Assembly (NCBI GenBank): GCA_020848455.1
Contig: JADLAB010000118.1
Coordinates: 1 to 44,809, forward strand
Length of the DNA: 44,809 bases
Origin: Polyangiaceae bacterium
Lineage (GTDB): Bacteria > Myxococcota_A > Polyangia > Polyangiales > Polyangiaceae
Direction of reading: 5' to 3'
Part shown: piece by piece, positions 27,384-35,398 of the stretch
How the letters are laid out: every line of letters begins with the position of its first letter
Position numbering within the stretch: the first letter of the stretch is position 1
The notes under the pieces: generated by a model
What the model was told of the DNA's origin: nothing
The model's input: the letters and a program-made list of their open reading frames with translations, nothing else
Databases searched by the model: none
Program-made: the position numbers and the translations under genes

Positions 27384-27779
27384 TCAGCTCGCCATCCAGT
27401 CCTCGATGTGGAGGTCCGTGAAGCGCGCGAAGAGCTCGTGGCGCCGCGTGACGAACAGGTAGCCGCGCGACAGCGCGATGGCGGCGATCATCACGTCGTC
27501 GGTCTCGCAGTCGCCCGCCACGGTGGCGCGGAGCTTGGCAAAGCTCTGGGCTGCAGCGAGGTCGTAGGGTGCGACGCGGATGGCCGCCACGAGGCGGATC
27601 ACGTCCTGCATGAGGCGCGTGTCGTGTTGCCGGCGCGCCGCGAGCAGGATCTGGCTGACGGTGATCGCGGACGTGAAGCGTTCGCTCGTCGGGACCTGTG
27701 CGAGGCGGCGCACGAGGCGTTGGGAGGGCGAGGCGCGCAGCACCTCGAGCAGGATCGTGGTGTCGAGCAGGTAGTTCAT
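27384..27779 (-). CDS. PIN-domain ribonuclease toxin (VapC family)
   Basis: A 131-residue protein of VapC size. It opens with MNYLLDTTILLEVL (acidic Asp6), continues with SAITVSQILLAARR (36-49) and CETDDVMIAAIAL, and ends with YLFVTRRHELFARF. VapC toxins are Mg-dependent RNases held inactive by an antitoxin. The normally acidic residue in the T-V-S-E position is Gln43 (CAG), so one metal ligand may be lost or supplied elsewhere. It lies 31 nt downstream of an antitoxin-like gene on the same strand. ATG 27779 is the only sensible start; the longer open frame running upstream is antisense to the metallophosphoesterase gene. Confidence 0.85.
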   Translation of the reverse strand: MNYLLDTTILLEVLRASPSQRLVRRLAQVPTSERFTSAITVSQILLAARRQHDTRLMQDVIRLVAAIRVAPYDLAAAQSFAKLRATVAGDCETDDVMIAAIALSRGYLFVTRRHELFARFTDLHIEDWMAS

Positions 27780-27810
27780 GCGCTCGGCCTTCGGGGCTCC
27801 GTCGTGGGGC

Positions 27811-28092
27811 TCAAGCCTTGCGGAACAGCACGGTCTGACTGAAGTCCCCGAGCAGCGCGTCGACGAAGAAGTCGTCCTGGCACGAGCCGCACAGGCCGAG
27901 CAGCGGATCCTGGCCGCTCTCGCCCGGGTCGGCGGGCTCGAGGGTGCGCACGTCCTCCATCGACACGACCGCCGCGACCGGCACGCCGTCGCGGAAGATG
28001 AGCGTGCGCGCCAGGGTGCGCTCCGCCGCGGAGGCGGCGCTCTGCGCCTGCGGGCCGAGGGCCTCGACGGAGATGCCGTAGGTTCGATGCAC
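27811..28092 (-). CDS. Type II antitoxin of the Phd/YefM (prevent-host-death) kind
   Basis: About 93 residues, starting HRTYGISVEALGPQAQSA and continuing TLIFRDGVPVAAVVSMEDV, which matches the small N-terminal DNA-binding fold of Phd/YefM antitoxins. The C-terminal half is acidic with two Cys (LCGSCQDDFF), probably the toxin-binding part. The start is uncertain. GTG 28092 is preferred because TAAAGT (28105-28100 on this strand) lies 7 nt upstream. The longer choice, GTG 28101, would overlap that box and add three residues. It precedes the PIN toxin gene by 31 nt, the usual antitoxin-first order. Confidence 0.75.
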   Translation of the reverse strand: MHRTYGISVEALGPQAQSAASAAERTLARTLIFRDGVPVAAVVSMEDVRTLEPADPGESGQDPLLGLCGSCQDDFFVDALLGDFSQTVLFRKA

Positions 28093-28099
28093 GGCCGGC

Positions 28100-28105
28100 A
28101 CTTTA
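28100..28105 (-). promoter_or_regulatory. TANNNT -10-like box (TAAAGT) before the antitoxin gene
   Basis: On the minus strand TAAAGT ends 7 nt before GTG 28092. This nearly repeats the box-to-start distance seen at the lipoprotein genes at 1565, 2098 and 4526. Confidence 0.4.
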
Positions 28106-28148
28106 TCGCAGCGAGCGCGATTCGCATACTCCGCCGCACCCGGCCTGC

Positions 28149-28154
28149 TACGGT
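28149..28154 (+). promoter_or_regulatory. TANNNT -10-like box (TACGGT) before the metallophosphoesterase gene
   Basis: TACGGT, preceded by GC as in other boxes here, ends 15 nt before ATG 28170. This would give a leader of only about 8 nt. It lies back to back with the antitoxin promoter. Confidence 0.35.
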
Positions 28155-28169
28155 GACCGACCCCTCACC

Positions 28170-29336
28170 ATGGCGCGCACGCTCGTCCTCGGCGATCTGC
28201 ACCTCACGCGCACCAGCCCCGCGGCGCTCGCCGACGACCTCGGGCGCCTGTGCGCCGGCCATCCGGGCGCGCGGCTGGTCTTGACGGGCGACGTGTTCGA
28301 CTTTGCCGCCGACGCGCCGCACGCGCCGCGCGAGCGCTGCCTCGAGGCGCTCCTGCTCGCCCAGCCGACCGTCCGGCGCGCGCTCGGCGAGCATGTGTCG
28401 CGCGGCGGCTCGGTCACCTTCGTGGGCGGCAACCACGACGCCGCGCTCGCCACCGAGCCGCTCCGGCACGCCCTCGCAGTGGCGCTCCGCCTCGACGCCA
28501 CGGCCGCCGCGCGACTCCGCACTTCGCCGTGGTTCTGGCGCGAAGGCGGCCTGCACGTCGAGCACGGGCACATGTACGATCCGGACAACGCCCTGCCCCA
28601 CCCGCTCGCCGAGGGCGCCCCCAGCCTCGGCCTCCACTTCAGCACGGAGTTCCTGCACCCGACCGGCGCGTACGCTTACCTGGCGGCGACCGACGGGACG
28701 CCCCTCGCGATGCTGCGCTCGGCCTTCCGGTGGTACGGCCGGCGCGGCCCCTACGTCGTGTACCGCTACTTCTACGCGGCGCTCGGCGCGCTCGGCCGGA
28801 GCGGCCCGTTCTTCGCGGAGCCGGCGCGCGCGGCGCGCTCGCGCGGCGCGGCCGAGCTCGCGCGTTTCGCGGCCGGGGCCGGCGCGCCCGCCGCGGAGCT
28901 CGAGCGGCTCGTCGGGCTCGGGGCCCGCCCCCGGCTCGAGAGCCTCGCCGACACCTTCGCGCGGCTGTACCTCGACCGGGTGGCGGCCCTGCTCGCGCTC
29001 GCGGCCGGCGCGGGCCTCGCGGCCGGGGCTCGCCCGCGCGCGGCGGGGCTCGCGGCGGGGCTCGGCCTCGGTGCCCTGCTCGTGTCCTTTGCGGCGGGCC
29101 ACGACCGCTACGGAGGCAGCGTCGCCGACCGCCTCGAGCGCGCGGCGGGACAGGTGGCGGAGCTCACGGGGGCGCACCTCGTCGTCTTCGGCCACAGTCA
29201 CGTGGCGTCGGTCGCCGCGCGCTACGCGAACCCGGGCAGCTTCGCCTTCCCGCGCGGCGCGCCGGGCCGCCCGTACCTCGAGCTCGAGGGCCCGCCCGAG
29301 GCGCCGCACGCGGTGCTCCGCCACGTCGGGGGCTAG
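28170..29336 (+). CDS. Calcineurin-like metallophosphoesterase with a hydrophobic C-terminal section
   Basis: A 388-residue protein with the five metal motifs of the family: GDLHL (Asp9, His11), GDVFDF (Asp41), GGNHD (Asn88, His89), EHGH and FGHSH. The HGHMYDPDN sequence and the long middle part resemble LpxH-like and related phosphoesterases, but lipid A cleavage is not established. Between the middle and the final FGHSH block is an Ala/Leu/Gly-rich segment (VAALLALAAGAGLAAG... ALLVSFAAG) that could be one or two membrane helices inserted into the fold. It is divergent from the toxin-antitoxin pair and precedes the ATP synthase genes by about 205 nt. Confidence 0.85.
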   Translation: MARTLVLGDLHLTRTSPAALADDLGRLCAGHPGARLVLTGDVFDFAADAPHAPRERCLEALLLAQPTVRRALGEHVSRGGSVTFVGGNHDAALATEPLRHALAVALRLDATAAARLRTSPWFWREGGLHVEHGHMYDPDNALPHPLAEGAPSLGLHFSTEFLHPTGAYAYLAATDGTPLAMLRSAFRWYGRRGPYVVYRYFYAALGALGRSGPFFAEPARAARSRGAAELARFAAGAGAPAAELERLVGLGARPRLESLADTFARLYLDRVAALLALAAGAGLAAGARPRAAGLAAGLGLGALLVSFAAGHDRYGGSVADRLERAAGQVAELTGAHLVVFGHSHVASVAARYANPGSFAFPRGAPGRPYLELEGPPEAPHAVLRHVGG

Positions 29337-29541
29337 CGGGCCGAGCGATCGGCTCCAAGGGACCGGAACCAGACGGCCGCGGAGCGCGGCGCCCGCGCCG
29401 TGCCGCGCTGGCTCCGCTCTCGAGCTCGCTCCGGCGGGCACCTGATCGGCCGTCCATGTACGGCGCCCCTTTTCACGTCGCGTCAGGCGTGGTAGGTGCG
29501 GCGCGGGTTTGGGCTCCCTGCGCCCCTCCCGGCGCTCGAAC

Positions 29542-30018
29542 ATGACGAGAAACTTGGGCACTCCGCTCTTGCTCGCGGGTGGCGTGAACGTCGACTTCGA
29601 CCTCACGTTCCTTGCACATTTCGTGCTGTTCGCGGCCTTCATCTTCCTGATGAAGCCCATCATCTTCGACCCGCTGCTGCGGCTGTTCGAGGAGCGCGAG
29701 CGGCGCACGGCCGGCGCCATCGCCCGCGCGCGCGGCATGGACGAGCAGGCCATCGTCCTGAAGCAGAGCTACGACGAGAAGCTCGAGGGCGTGCGCCGCG
29801 TCGCGGCCGTCGACCGCGAGGCCGAGCGCTCGCGCCTGAACGCCCTGCAGAACGAGCTCATGGCGGCCACGCGCCACGCCGTGGACGAGCGGCTGCGCGC
29901 CTCGAGCATCAAGCTCGAGATCGAGGTGAGCGACGCCCGCCGCGAGCTCGAGCGCGACGAGAGCGTCGTCGCCGCCCAGATCGCGAGCCGCGTGCTCGGG
30001 CGGGAGGTTCGACCGTGA
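29542..30018 (+). CDS. F-type ATP synthase subunit b'
   Basis: A 158-residue stator subunit with an N-terminal membrane helix (LTFLAHFVLFAAFIFLMKPIIFDP) and a long charged coiled coil. Paired b and b' genes are usual in phototrophs, alphaproteobacteria and some deltaproteobacteria. The first of the pair is called b' here because it has the ordinary short form; the naming could be reversed. ATG 29542 places the membrane helix near residue 20. An in-frame upstream start at 29509 was rejected. Its stop overlaps the start of the next gene (GTGA). About 205 nt upstream are non-coding and probably contain the operon promoter, but no clear boxes were found. Confidence 0.85.
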   Translation: MTRNLGTPLLLAGGVNVDFDLTFLAHFVLFAAFIFLMKPIIFDPLLRLFEERERRTAGAIARARGMDEQAIVLKQSYDEKLEGVRRVAAVDREAERSRLNALQNELMAATRHAVDERLRASSIKLEIEVSDARRELERDESVVAAQIASRVLGREVRP

Positions 30019-31115
30019 GCCGCGCGGTGACGGGCGTGACGGGCGAGCGGCGGGGCAAGGCGCGGGTGCGCGCGCGCCGCGTGGGTCTCGGGCTCGCCGG
30101 CGGCGTGCTCGTGTGGTGCGCGGTCGGCCTGGCGCAGCAGCCCCCGCCCCCCGCGCAGCCGACCGTGGCGCCCACGGTGCGGGTCGAGGCCACCGCCGCG
30201 CCGACGGCCGCGGCGAGCGGCAAGCCGGCCCCGGGCGCCACGCCGACCGCGGCCGCGGGTCCGCGGGCGACGGGTCTGCCGGCCGGTCATCCGCCGCTCG
30301 ACCCGGGTGGGCGCCAGCGCCGCCCGGCGCCAGGCACGTCGCCCAGCCCGGCGCTCGCTGCCGAGGTCGCCGCCCACGGCGCACCCGCGCACGGCGCCGG
30401 CCACGCACCCGCCGCCGGGCACGAGTGCCCGGGCCACGGGCCCAACGACCGCCCGCCCGAGGTGAACTGGCTCCACGGCATCCTCGGCGTCGACAACGAG
30501 GGCGCGCCCGATCCGCTGCCCCCGAACGCCTCGGGCTGGGACCGCTTCCTGTGGAAGCTCAAGCCCAGCCTGTGGCGCTACGAGAACAAGGACGACGCCT
30601 GCGACCCGCGCAACGAGCCCATCCCGCTCTTCGCGAACCTCGTGAACTTCGGCATCTTCGCCTTCCTGCTCGTGCACTTCGGCAAGAAGCCGGTGCGCGA
30701 GGCGCTCGCCAAGCGCAAGGCGTCGATCATGACCGAGATCGACCGCGCGGCGGCGATTCGCTCCGAGGCGAAGAAGCGCCTCGACCATTACCGCGGCGAG
30801 CTCGACAACCTCGACGACACGCTCGCCGAGCTGCGCCAGCAGTTCCACGACGAGGGCAAGGCCGAAGAGCTCCGGCTCGTCGAGGAGATGGGGACGATGC
30901 GCGACCGCATGCTCGCCGACGCCGAGTTCCGCGCCGCGCAAGACGGCAAGACGGCGCGTGACGAGCTGTCGCGCGAGGCGCTCGAGGGCGCGCTGAGCGC
31001 GGCCGAGAGCCTCATCGGCAAGTCGATCACGCCGGCGGACCACGATCGGCTGGTCGAGAGCTACCTCGACCACCTCGCCGTGGCCCTGAAGAGCGGCGTG
31101 GAGGTGCGGGCATGA
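30015..31115 (+). CDS. atpF: F-type ATP synthase subunit b with long exported N-terminal extension
   Basis: A 366-residue protein, more than twice the usual 150-170. The C-terminal half is standard: membrane helix (PLFANLVNFGIFAFLLVHFG, 204-223), GKKPVREALAKRK and a long coiled-coil stalk. The N-terminal 200 residues are extra. They comprise a hydrophobic segment (23-40) that could be a signal peptide or membrane anchor, a Pro/Ala/Thr-rich linker, a His-rich patch with one Cys (His121, 126, 130, 136, 141; Cys138), and a Trp-rich part before the helix. If exported, the patch would sit outside the inner membrane and might bind metal (inference). It overlaps b' by 4 nt and delta by 4 nt. Confidence 0.85.
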   Translation: MSRAVTGVTGERRGKARVRARRVGLGLAGGVLVWCAVGLAQQPPPPAQPTVAPTVRVEATAAPTAAASGKPAPGATPTAAAGPRATGLPAGHPPLDPGGRQRRPAPGTSPSPALAAEVAAHGAPAHGAGHAPAAGHECPGHGPNDRPPEVNWLHGILGVDNEGAPDPLPPNASGWDRFLWKLKPSLWRYENKDDACDPRNEPIPLFANLVNFGIFAFLLVHFGKKPVREALAKRKASIMTEIDRAAAIRSEAKKRLDHYRGELDNLDDTLAELRQQFHDEGKAEELRLVEEMGTMRDRMLADAEFRAAQDGKTARDELSREALEGALSAAESLIGKSITPADHDRLVESYLDHLAVALKSGVEVRA

Positions 31116-31654
31116 GCAGCCGTGCGGTGGCCCAGCGCTACGCGCGCGCCCTGTTCGAGGTGGGTCGCGAGGGCGGCTCGCTCGAGCGTCTGGTGCGCGA
31201 TCTGTCGGCCTTCGCGGACGTGGCGCGCACCAGCGCCGACTTCCGGGCCATGGCCGAGAGCCCGGCGTTCACCGAGGCGATGCGCACCGAGGTGCTCGGC
31301 GAGATCGGCGGCAAGCTCGGCGTGGCGCCCGAGACGCTGCGCCTCGTGCAGGTGCTCGCGGACAACGGCCGGCTCGCGGCCCTGGCGGACGTCGCCGACG
31401 AGCTCGCGCTCCTGATGGACGTGGAGCAGGGCATCGTGCGCGCCACGGTGAGGAGCGCGGTGCCGCTCAAGGACGACTACCGCGATCGGCTGCGGCGCCG
31501 CATCGAGGAGGCGACGGGCAAGAAGGTGCTCGTCCACTACGAGGTCGACGCCTCGCTCATCGGAGGCGTCGTGACCGAGATCGGCGATCGCGTGATCGAC
31601 GGCAGCGTGCGCGGCAAGCTGGAGCGGCTCGGCGAGTCGCTGCGGCAGGGCTGA
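31112..31654 (+). CDS. atpH: F-type ATP synthase subunit delta
   Basis: A 180-residue F1 subunit joining the alpha3beta3 head to the b stalk. [13 protein letters not shown] (6-18) and the C-terminal motif [23 protein letters not shown] are typical. It overlaps the b gene by ATGA and is followed by atpA after a 103-nt gap. Confidence 0.92.
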   Translation: MSSRAVAQRYARALFEVGREGGSLERLVRDLSAFADVARTSADFRAMAESPAFTEAMRTEVLGEIGGKLGVAPETLRLVQVLADNGRLAALADVADELALLMDVEQGIVRATVRSAVPLKDDYRDRLRRRIEEATGKKVLVHYEVDASLIGGVVTEIGDRVIDGSVRGKLERLGESLRQG

Positions 31655-31757
31655 GCGGAGCGCCGGGAACAGCGCCACGGCGCCCCGGCCACAGGACACG
31701 ACGATGGCGCGCGCCGCCCCACGGGGCCTGCGCGCGGCCCGGCAAGACGAGGAACCA

Positions 31758-33791
31758 ATGCAGCTTCGCGCGGAAGAGATCTCGCAGATCATCAAGAAGC
31801 AGATCCAGAACATCCAGGCCGCCCCGAGCGTGGACGAGACCGGGACCGTTCTGACCGTCGGCGACGGCATCGCGCGCGTGCACGGCCTGCGCCTGGTGCA
31901 GGCGGGCGAGCTGGTGGAGTTCGTGGTCGGCGGGGGTCACCCGAACGTCTTCGGCCTGGTCCTCAACCTCGAGCAGGACAACGTCGGCTGCGCCCTGTTC
32001 GGCGAGTCGTCGGCCATCCGCGAGGGCGGGCTGTGCCGGCGCACCGGCCGCATCATGGAGGTGCCGGTCGGCGAGGCGGTCGTCGGTCGCGTGGTCAACG
32101 CGCTCGGCCAGCCGATCGACGGCAAGGGCCCGATCGAGACGAAGGACCGCGGCCGCGTCGAGCTCAAGGCGCCGGGCATCGTGCAGCGCCAGCCGGTCAC
32201 CGAGCCGCTGCAGACCGGCATCAAGGCCATCGACGGCATGATCCCGATCGGCCGCGGGCAGCGCGAGCTCATCATCGGCGACCGCCAGACCGGCAAGACC
32301 GCGGTCGCGGTCGACACCATCATCAACCAGAAGGGCAAGGGCGTCTTCTGCATCTACGTCGCCATCGGCCAGAAGCTCTCGACGGTGCGGCAGGTCGTCG
32401 ACAAGCTCGAGCAGCACGGCGCGATGGAGTACACGATCGTCGTCGCGGCGAGCGCGAGCGAGATGGCGCCCCTGCAGTTCATCGCGCCGTACACCGGCGT
32501 CACGATGGGCGAGTACTTCCGCGACACCGGCCGCCACGCGCTCTGCATCTACGACGACCTGTCGAAGCAGGCGGTCGCCTACCGGCAGCTGTCCCTGCTC
32601 CTGCGGCGCCCGCCGGGGCGCGAGGCCTTCCCGGGCGACGTCTTCTACCTCCACAGCCGCCTGCTCGAGCGCGCCGCGAAGATGGCGGAGCGCTTCTTCG
32701 TGGTCGACAAGGACACCGCCCTGCCGGCCGGCGACACGGCGTTCCGCGGCGTCGACGGCAAGGTGCACGCCGGTGCTCACGGCCGCGCCGAGGCGACGGC
32801 CTCGGCCTACGCGCTCGTCGACGCGGCGCTCGCGGCCGAGTGGGCGAAGGCAGCCAAGCCCGAGAAGGACAAGCTCGGCCGCGCGCTCGAGGACAAGCTC
32901 GCGGCCTCGCGCTACGCGATCAAGCGCGACGCGCACTCGGGCGGCTCGCTCACGGCCCTGCCGATCATCGAGACGCAGGCCGGCGACGTGTCGGCCTACA
33001 TCCCGACCAACGTCATCAGCATCACCGACGGGCAGATCTTCCTCGAGAGCGACCTCTTTTACTCGGGCGTGCGCCCCGCCATCAACGTCGGCATCTCGGT
33101 GAGTCGCGTCGGCGGCAACGCTCAGATCAAGGCCATGAAGCAGGTGGCCGGCCGCCTGCGCCTCGAGCTGGCGCAGTACCGCGAGATGGCCGCCTTTGCC
33201 CAGTTCGCGAGCGACCTCGACCAGAAGACGCGCGCGCAGCTCGAGCGCGGCGCGCGCCTGGTCGAGATCCTGAAGCAGGGCCAGTACGTGCCGCAGCCCG
33301 TCGAGAAGCAGGTGCTGATGGTCTTCGCGGCCACCAACGGCTTCATCGACGACCTGCCCATCGACGCCCTGCGCCGCTACGAAGAGGAGCTCTACCGCTT
33401 CGTCGACGCGAAGTTCCCGAAGGTGCTGAAGGACATCGCCGACAAGAAGGTGATCACGCCCGAGCACTGGGACGACAAGACGCGCACGGGCGAGCTCAAG
33501 AACGTGCTCGACGCCTTCCGCAAGACCTTCACCCTCGAGGCCGAGGAGCCGGCCGCGGTGCCGGGCAAGGCCAAGCCGAAGCCCGCCGCCGCGCCCGCCC
33601 GGACGGCGAAGCCTGCGGCCGACGAGGACCTCGACGAGGACGACGAGCTCGAGGACGAAGACGACGAGGACGAGGACGAGGACGACGAGGACGACGACGA
33701 GCAGGAGCCGCCGCAGAAGGCGGCCCCCGCGAAGGGCAAGCCCGCCGCGCCGGCGGGTCCCAAGAGCAAGCCGGGCAAGGGCAAGGCCTAG
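31758..33791 (+). CDS. atpA: F-type ATP synthase subunit alpha with internal insertion and acidic C-terminal tail
   Basis: A 677-residue protein; the family norm is about 505-515. The core is complete: Walker A GDRQTGKT (174-181), the catalytic-site region and [12 protein letters not shown] (297-308), and [26 protein letters not shown]. Between residues of about 309 and 394, where normal alpha has some 15 residues before SLTALP, there are about 85, giving an insertion of around 70 rich in Ala, Lys and Asp. After the usual end (about 592) comes an 80-residue tail: Pro/Lys/Ala, then an almost pure Asp/Glu run (622-650), then Lys/Pro/Ala. The start ATG 31758 follows AGGAACC and gives the standard [12 protein letters not shown]; the ATG at 31704 adds 18 Arg-rich residues and was rejected. 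Confidence 0.93.
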   Translation: MQLRAEEISQIIKKQIQNIQAAPSVDETGTVLTVGDGIARVHGLRLVQAGELVEFVVGGGHPNVFGLVLNLEQDNVGCALFGESSAIREGGLCRRTGRIMEVPVGEAVVGRVVNALGQPIDGKGPIETKDRGRVELKAPGIVQRQPVTEPLQTGIKAIDGMIPIGRGQRELIIGDRQTGKTAVAVDTIINQKGKGVFCIYVAIGQKLSTVRQVVDKLEQHGAMEYTIVVAASASEMAPLQFIAPYTGVTMGEYFRDTGRHALCIYDDLSKQAVAYRQLSLLLRRPPGREAFPGDVFYLHSRLLERAAKMAERFFVVDKDTALPAGDTAFRGVDGKVHAGAHGRAEATASAYALVDAALAAEWAKAAKPEKDKLGRALEDKLAASRYAIKRDAHSGGSLTALPIIETQAGDVSAYIPTNVISITDGQIFLESDLFYSGVRPAINVGISVSRVGGNAQIKAMKQVAGRLRLELAQYREMAAFAQFASDLDQKTRAQLERGARLVEILKQGQYVPQPVEKQVLMVFAATNGFIDDLPIDALRRYEEELYRFVDAKFPKVLKDIADKKVITPEHWDDKTRTGELKNVLDAFRKTFTLEAEEPAAVPGKAKPKPAAAPARTAKPAADEDLDEDDELEDEDDEDEDEDDEDDDEQEPPQKAAPAKGKPAAPAGPKSKPGKGKA

Positions 33792-33812
33792 CCCGAGGGG
33801 CGAGCAAGCGCC

Positions 33813-34775
33813 ATGCCGTCGCTCAAGTCGATTCGCAAGCGGATCTCGACCGTCAAGTCGACGCAGAAGATCACGCGCGCCATGAAGATGGTGGCGGGCG
33901 CGCGCCTCAACCGCGCACAGCAGCGCATCACCGAGCTCCGCCCCTACGCGCAGAAGACGCAGCACGTCCTCGCCACGGTGACGGAGTCGGCGCGGCGCGA
34001 TCTGCGCCGTGCGGCCGCGGAGCGCGGCGGCGGCGGTGACGAGCTCGTGGTGGCCGGCGACAAGCCGGTGCACCCGCTGCTCGCGCTGCGCCCCGAGCGG
34101 CGCGTCATGCTCGTGGTCCTGACGAGCGACCGCGGGCTCTGCGGCAGCTTCAACACCACTATCAACAAGCGTGCCGAGCAGGAGTGGCGCAGGCGCGTGG
34201 CCGAGGGCGAGGACGTGCACCTCTACGTCATCGGCCGCAAGGGACGCGACTACTTCGCGCGCCGCAACGCGCCCATCGAGTACCTGCCCGGCGTCTGGGA
34301 CAAGCTCGGCTGGGACAGCGCGCGCCTGCTCGGGCGCCGCATCCTCGCGCCCTTCCTCCACGCCGCGCAGCCCTTCGACGCCATCTACTTCGTCTACAAC
34401 GAGTTCAAGAGCGCCATGACCCAGCGCGTGACGGTCGAGCGCCTGCTCCCCGTCGCGGACACCGACGAAGGACACGACGAGGAGCGCGAGGGTGGCGGGC
34501 CCGAGGAGCCCGCGCACAGCTTCATCTTCGAGCCGAACGAGGAGGCGCTGCTCGCCGAGCTCGTACCGATGTACGTGCAGATCTCGATCCTGCGCGCCCT
34601 CTACGAGTCGATGGCGAGCGAGCTCGGCGCCCGCATGACGGCGATGGACTCGGCGACCAGCAACGCCACCGACATGATCGCCAGCTTGACCCTGCAGTAC
34701 AACCGCGCTCGCCAGGCGGCGATCACCAAGGAGCTCATGGAGATCATCGGCGGCAGCGAGGCCCTCAAGGGCTGA
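33813..34775 (+). CDS. atpG: F-type ATP synthase subunit gamma
   Basis: A 320-residue rotor shaft subunit. The N-terminus PSLKSIRKRISTVKSTQKITRAMKMV and the C-terminus MDSATSNATDMIASLTLQYNRARQAAITKELMEIIGG are typical. LTSDRGLCGSFNTTI is also conserved. A Glu/Gly/His-rich loop (near 215-235) and another near residue 65 are longer than in E. coli gamma (287 residues). It is 21 nt after atpA. Unusually, atpD and atpC do not follow; the next gene is a YciO-type protein. Confidence 0.93.
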   Translation: MPSLKSIRKRISTVKSTQKITRAMKMVAGARLNRAQQRITELRPYAQKTQHVLATVTESARRDLRRAAAERGGGGDELVVAGDKPVHPLLALRPERRVMLVVLTSDRGLCGSFNTTINKRAEQEWRRRVAEGEDVHLYVIGRKGRDYFARRNAPIEYLPGVWDKLGWDSARLLGRRILAPFLHAAQPFDAIYFVYNEFKSAMTQRVTVERLLPVADTDEGHDEEREGGGPEEPAHSFIFEPNEEALLAELVPMYVQISILRALYESMASELGARMTAMDSATSNATDMIASLTLQYNRARQAAITKELMEIIGGSEALKG

Positions 34776-34792
34776 CGCGCGCGCCGAGAGCC

Positions 34793-35398
34793 ATGCTGCT
34801 GTCCGTCCATCGCGACCACCCCGAGCCTCGCAAGATTGCCCGCGCCGCCGAGGTGTTGGGCAACGGCGGCCTCATCGCCTACCCCACCGACACGGTGTAC
34901 GGCCTCGGCTGCGACCTGATGAACAAGCAGGCCATCGAGGAGCTGCACATGCTCAAGGCCATGGCCAAGGGCAAGCCCCTGTCCTTCATCTGCCCGGATC
35001 TGTCGGACATCGCGCGCTACGCCGTCGTCGACAACGCCACCTACCGCGTGCTGCGGCACCACCTGCCGGGCCCCTACACCTTCGTGCTGCAGGCGACGCG
35101 CGAGGTGCCGAAGATCGCCATGACCCGGCAGAAGACTGTGGGCATCCGCGTGCCGGACCACCCGGTGACGCAGGCCCTGGTGCGCGCCCTCGGTCGGCCG
35201 CTCATCAACACCACGGCGAGCCGCGACGGCGAGGAGCCGCTCATCGACCCCTGGGAGATCCAGGAGCGCTACCCGACGCTCGACCTCGTCATCGACTGCG
35301 AGACGGGCGGCCTCGAGCCGACCACCATCGTCGATCTGTCGACCGGTGAGGTGCGGGTGCTGCGCGAGGGCGCGGGCCCCATCGACGAGCTCGTGTGA
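34793..35398 (+). CDS. YciO-type member of the Sua5/YciO/YrdC family
   Basis: A 201-residue protein, size and sequence closest to YciO (GGLIAYPTDTVYGLGCD, GKPLSFICPDLSDIARYAVVDN, GPYTFVLQATREVPK, TVGIRVPDHPVTQAL, PTTIVDLS). The related TsaC/Sua5 enzymes make threonylcarbamoyl-AMP for tRNA t6A. The YciO branch has the same nucleotide-binding fold but its role is not settled. It starts 17 nt after atpG and its stop overlaps the next start (GTGA), so it is read as part of the same transcription unit. Confidence 0.85.
   Translation: MLLSVHRDHPEPRKIARAAEVLGNGGLIAYPTDTVYGLGCDLMNKQAIEELHMLKAMAKGKPLSFICPDLSDIARYAVVDNATYRVLRHHLPGPYTFVLQATREVPKIAMTRQKTVGIRVPDHPVTQALVRALGRPLINTTASRDGEEPLIDPWEIQERYPTLDLVIDCETGGLEPTTIVDLSTGEVRVLREGAGPIDELV

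Noticed and set aside
27780-29753. Long upstream extension of the PIN toxin frame across the antitoxin and metallophosphoesterase genes
   Set aside because: The toxin starts properly at ATG 27779. The extension is antisense to a gene with full metal motifs.
31704-31757. Earlier ATG for ATP synthase alpha
   Set aside because: It adds 18 Arg-rich residues before the universally conserved N-terminus; ATG 31758 has an AGGAACC before it.
33603-33720. Asp/Glu codon run at the end of atpA as a structural repeat
   Set aside because: It is low-complexity GAC/GAG coding sequence for the acidic tail, with no fixed repeat unit.
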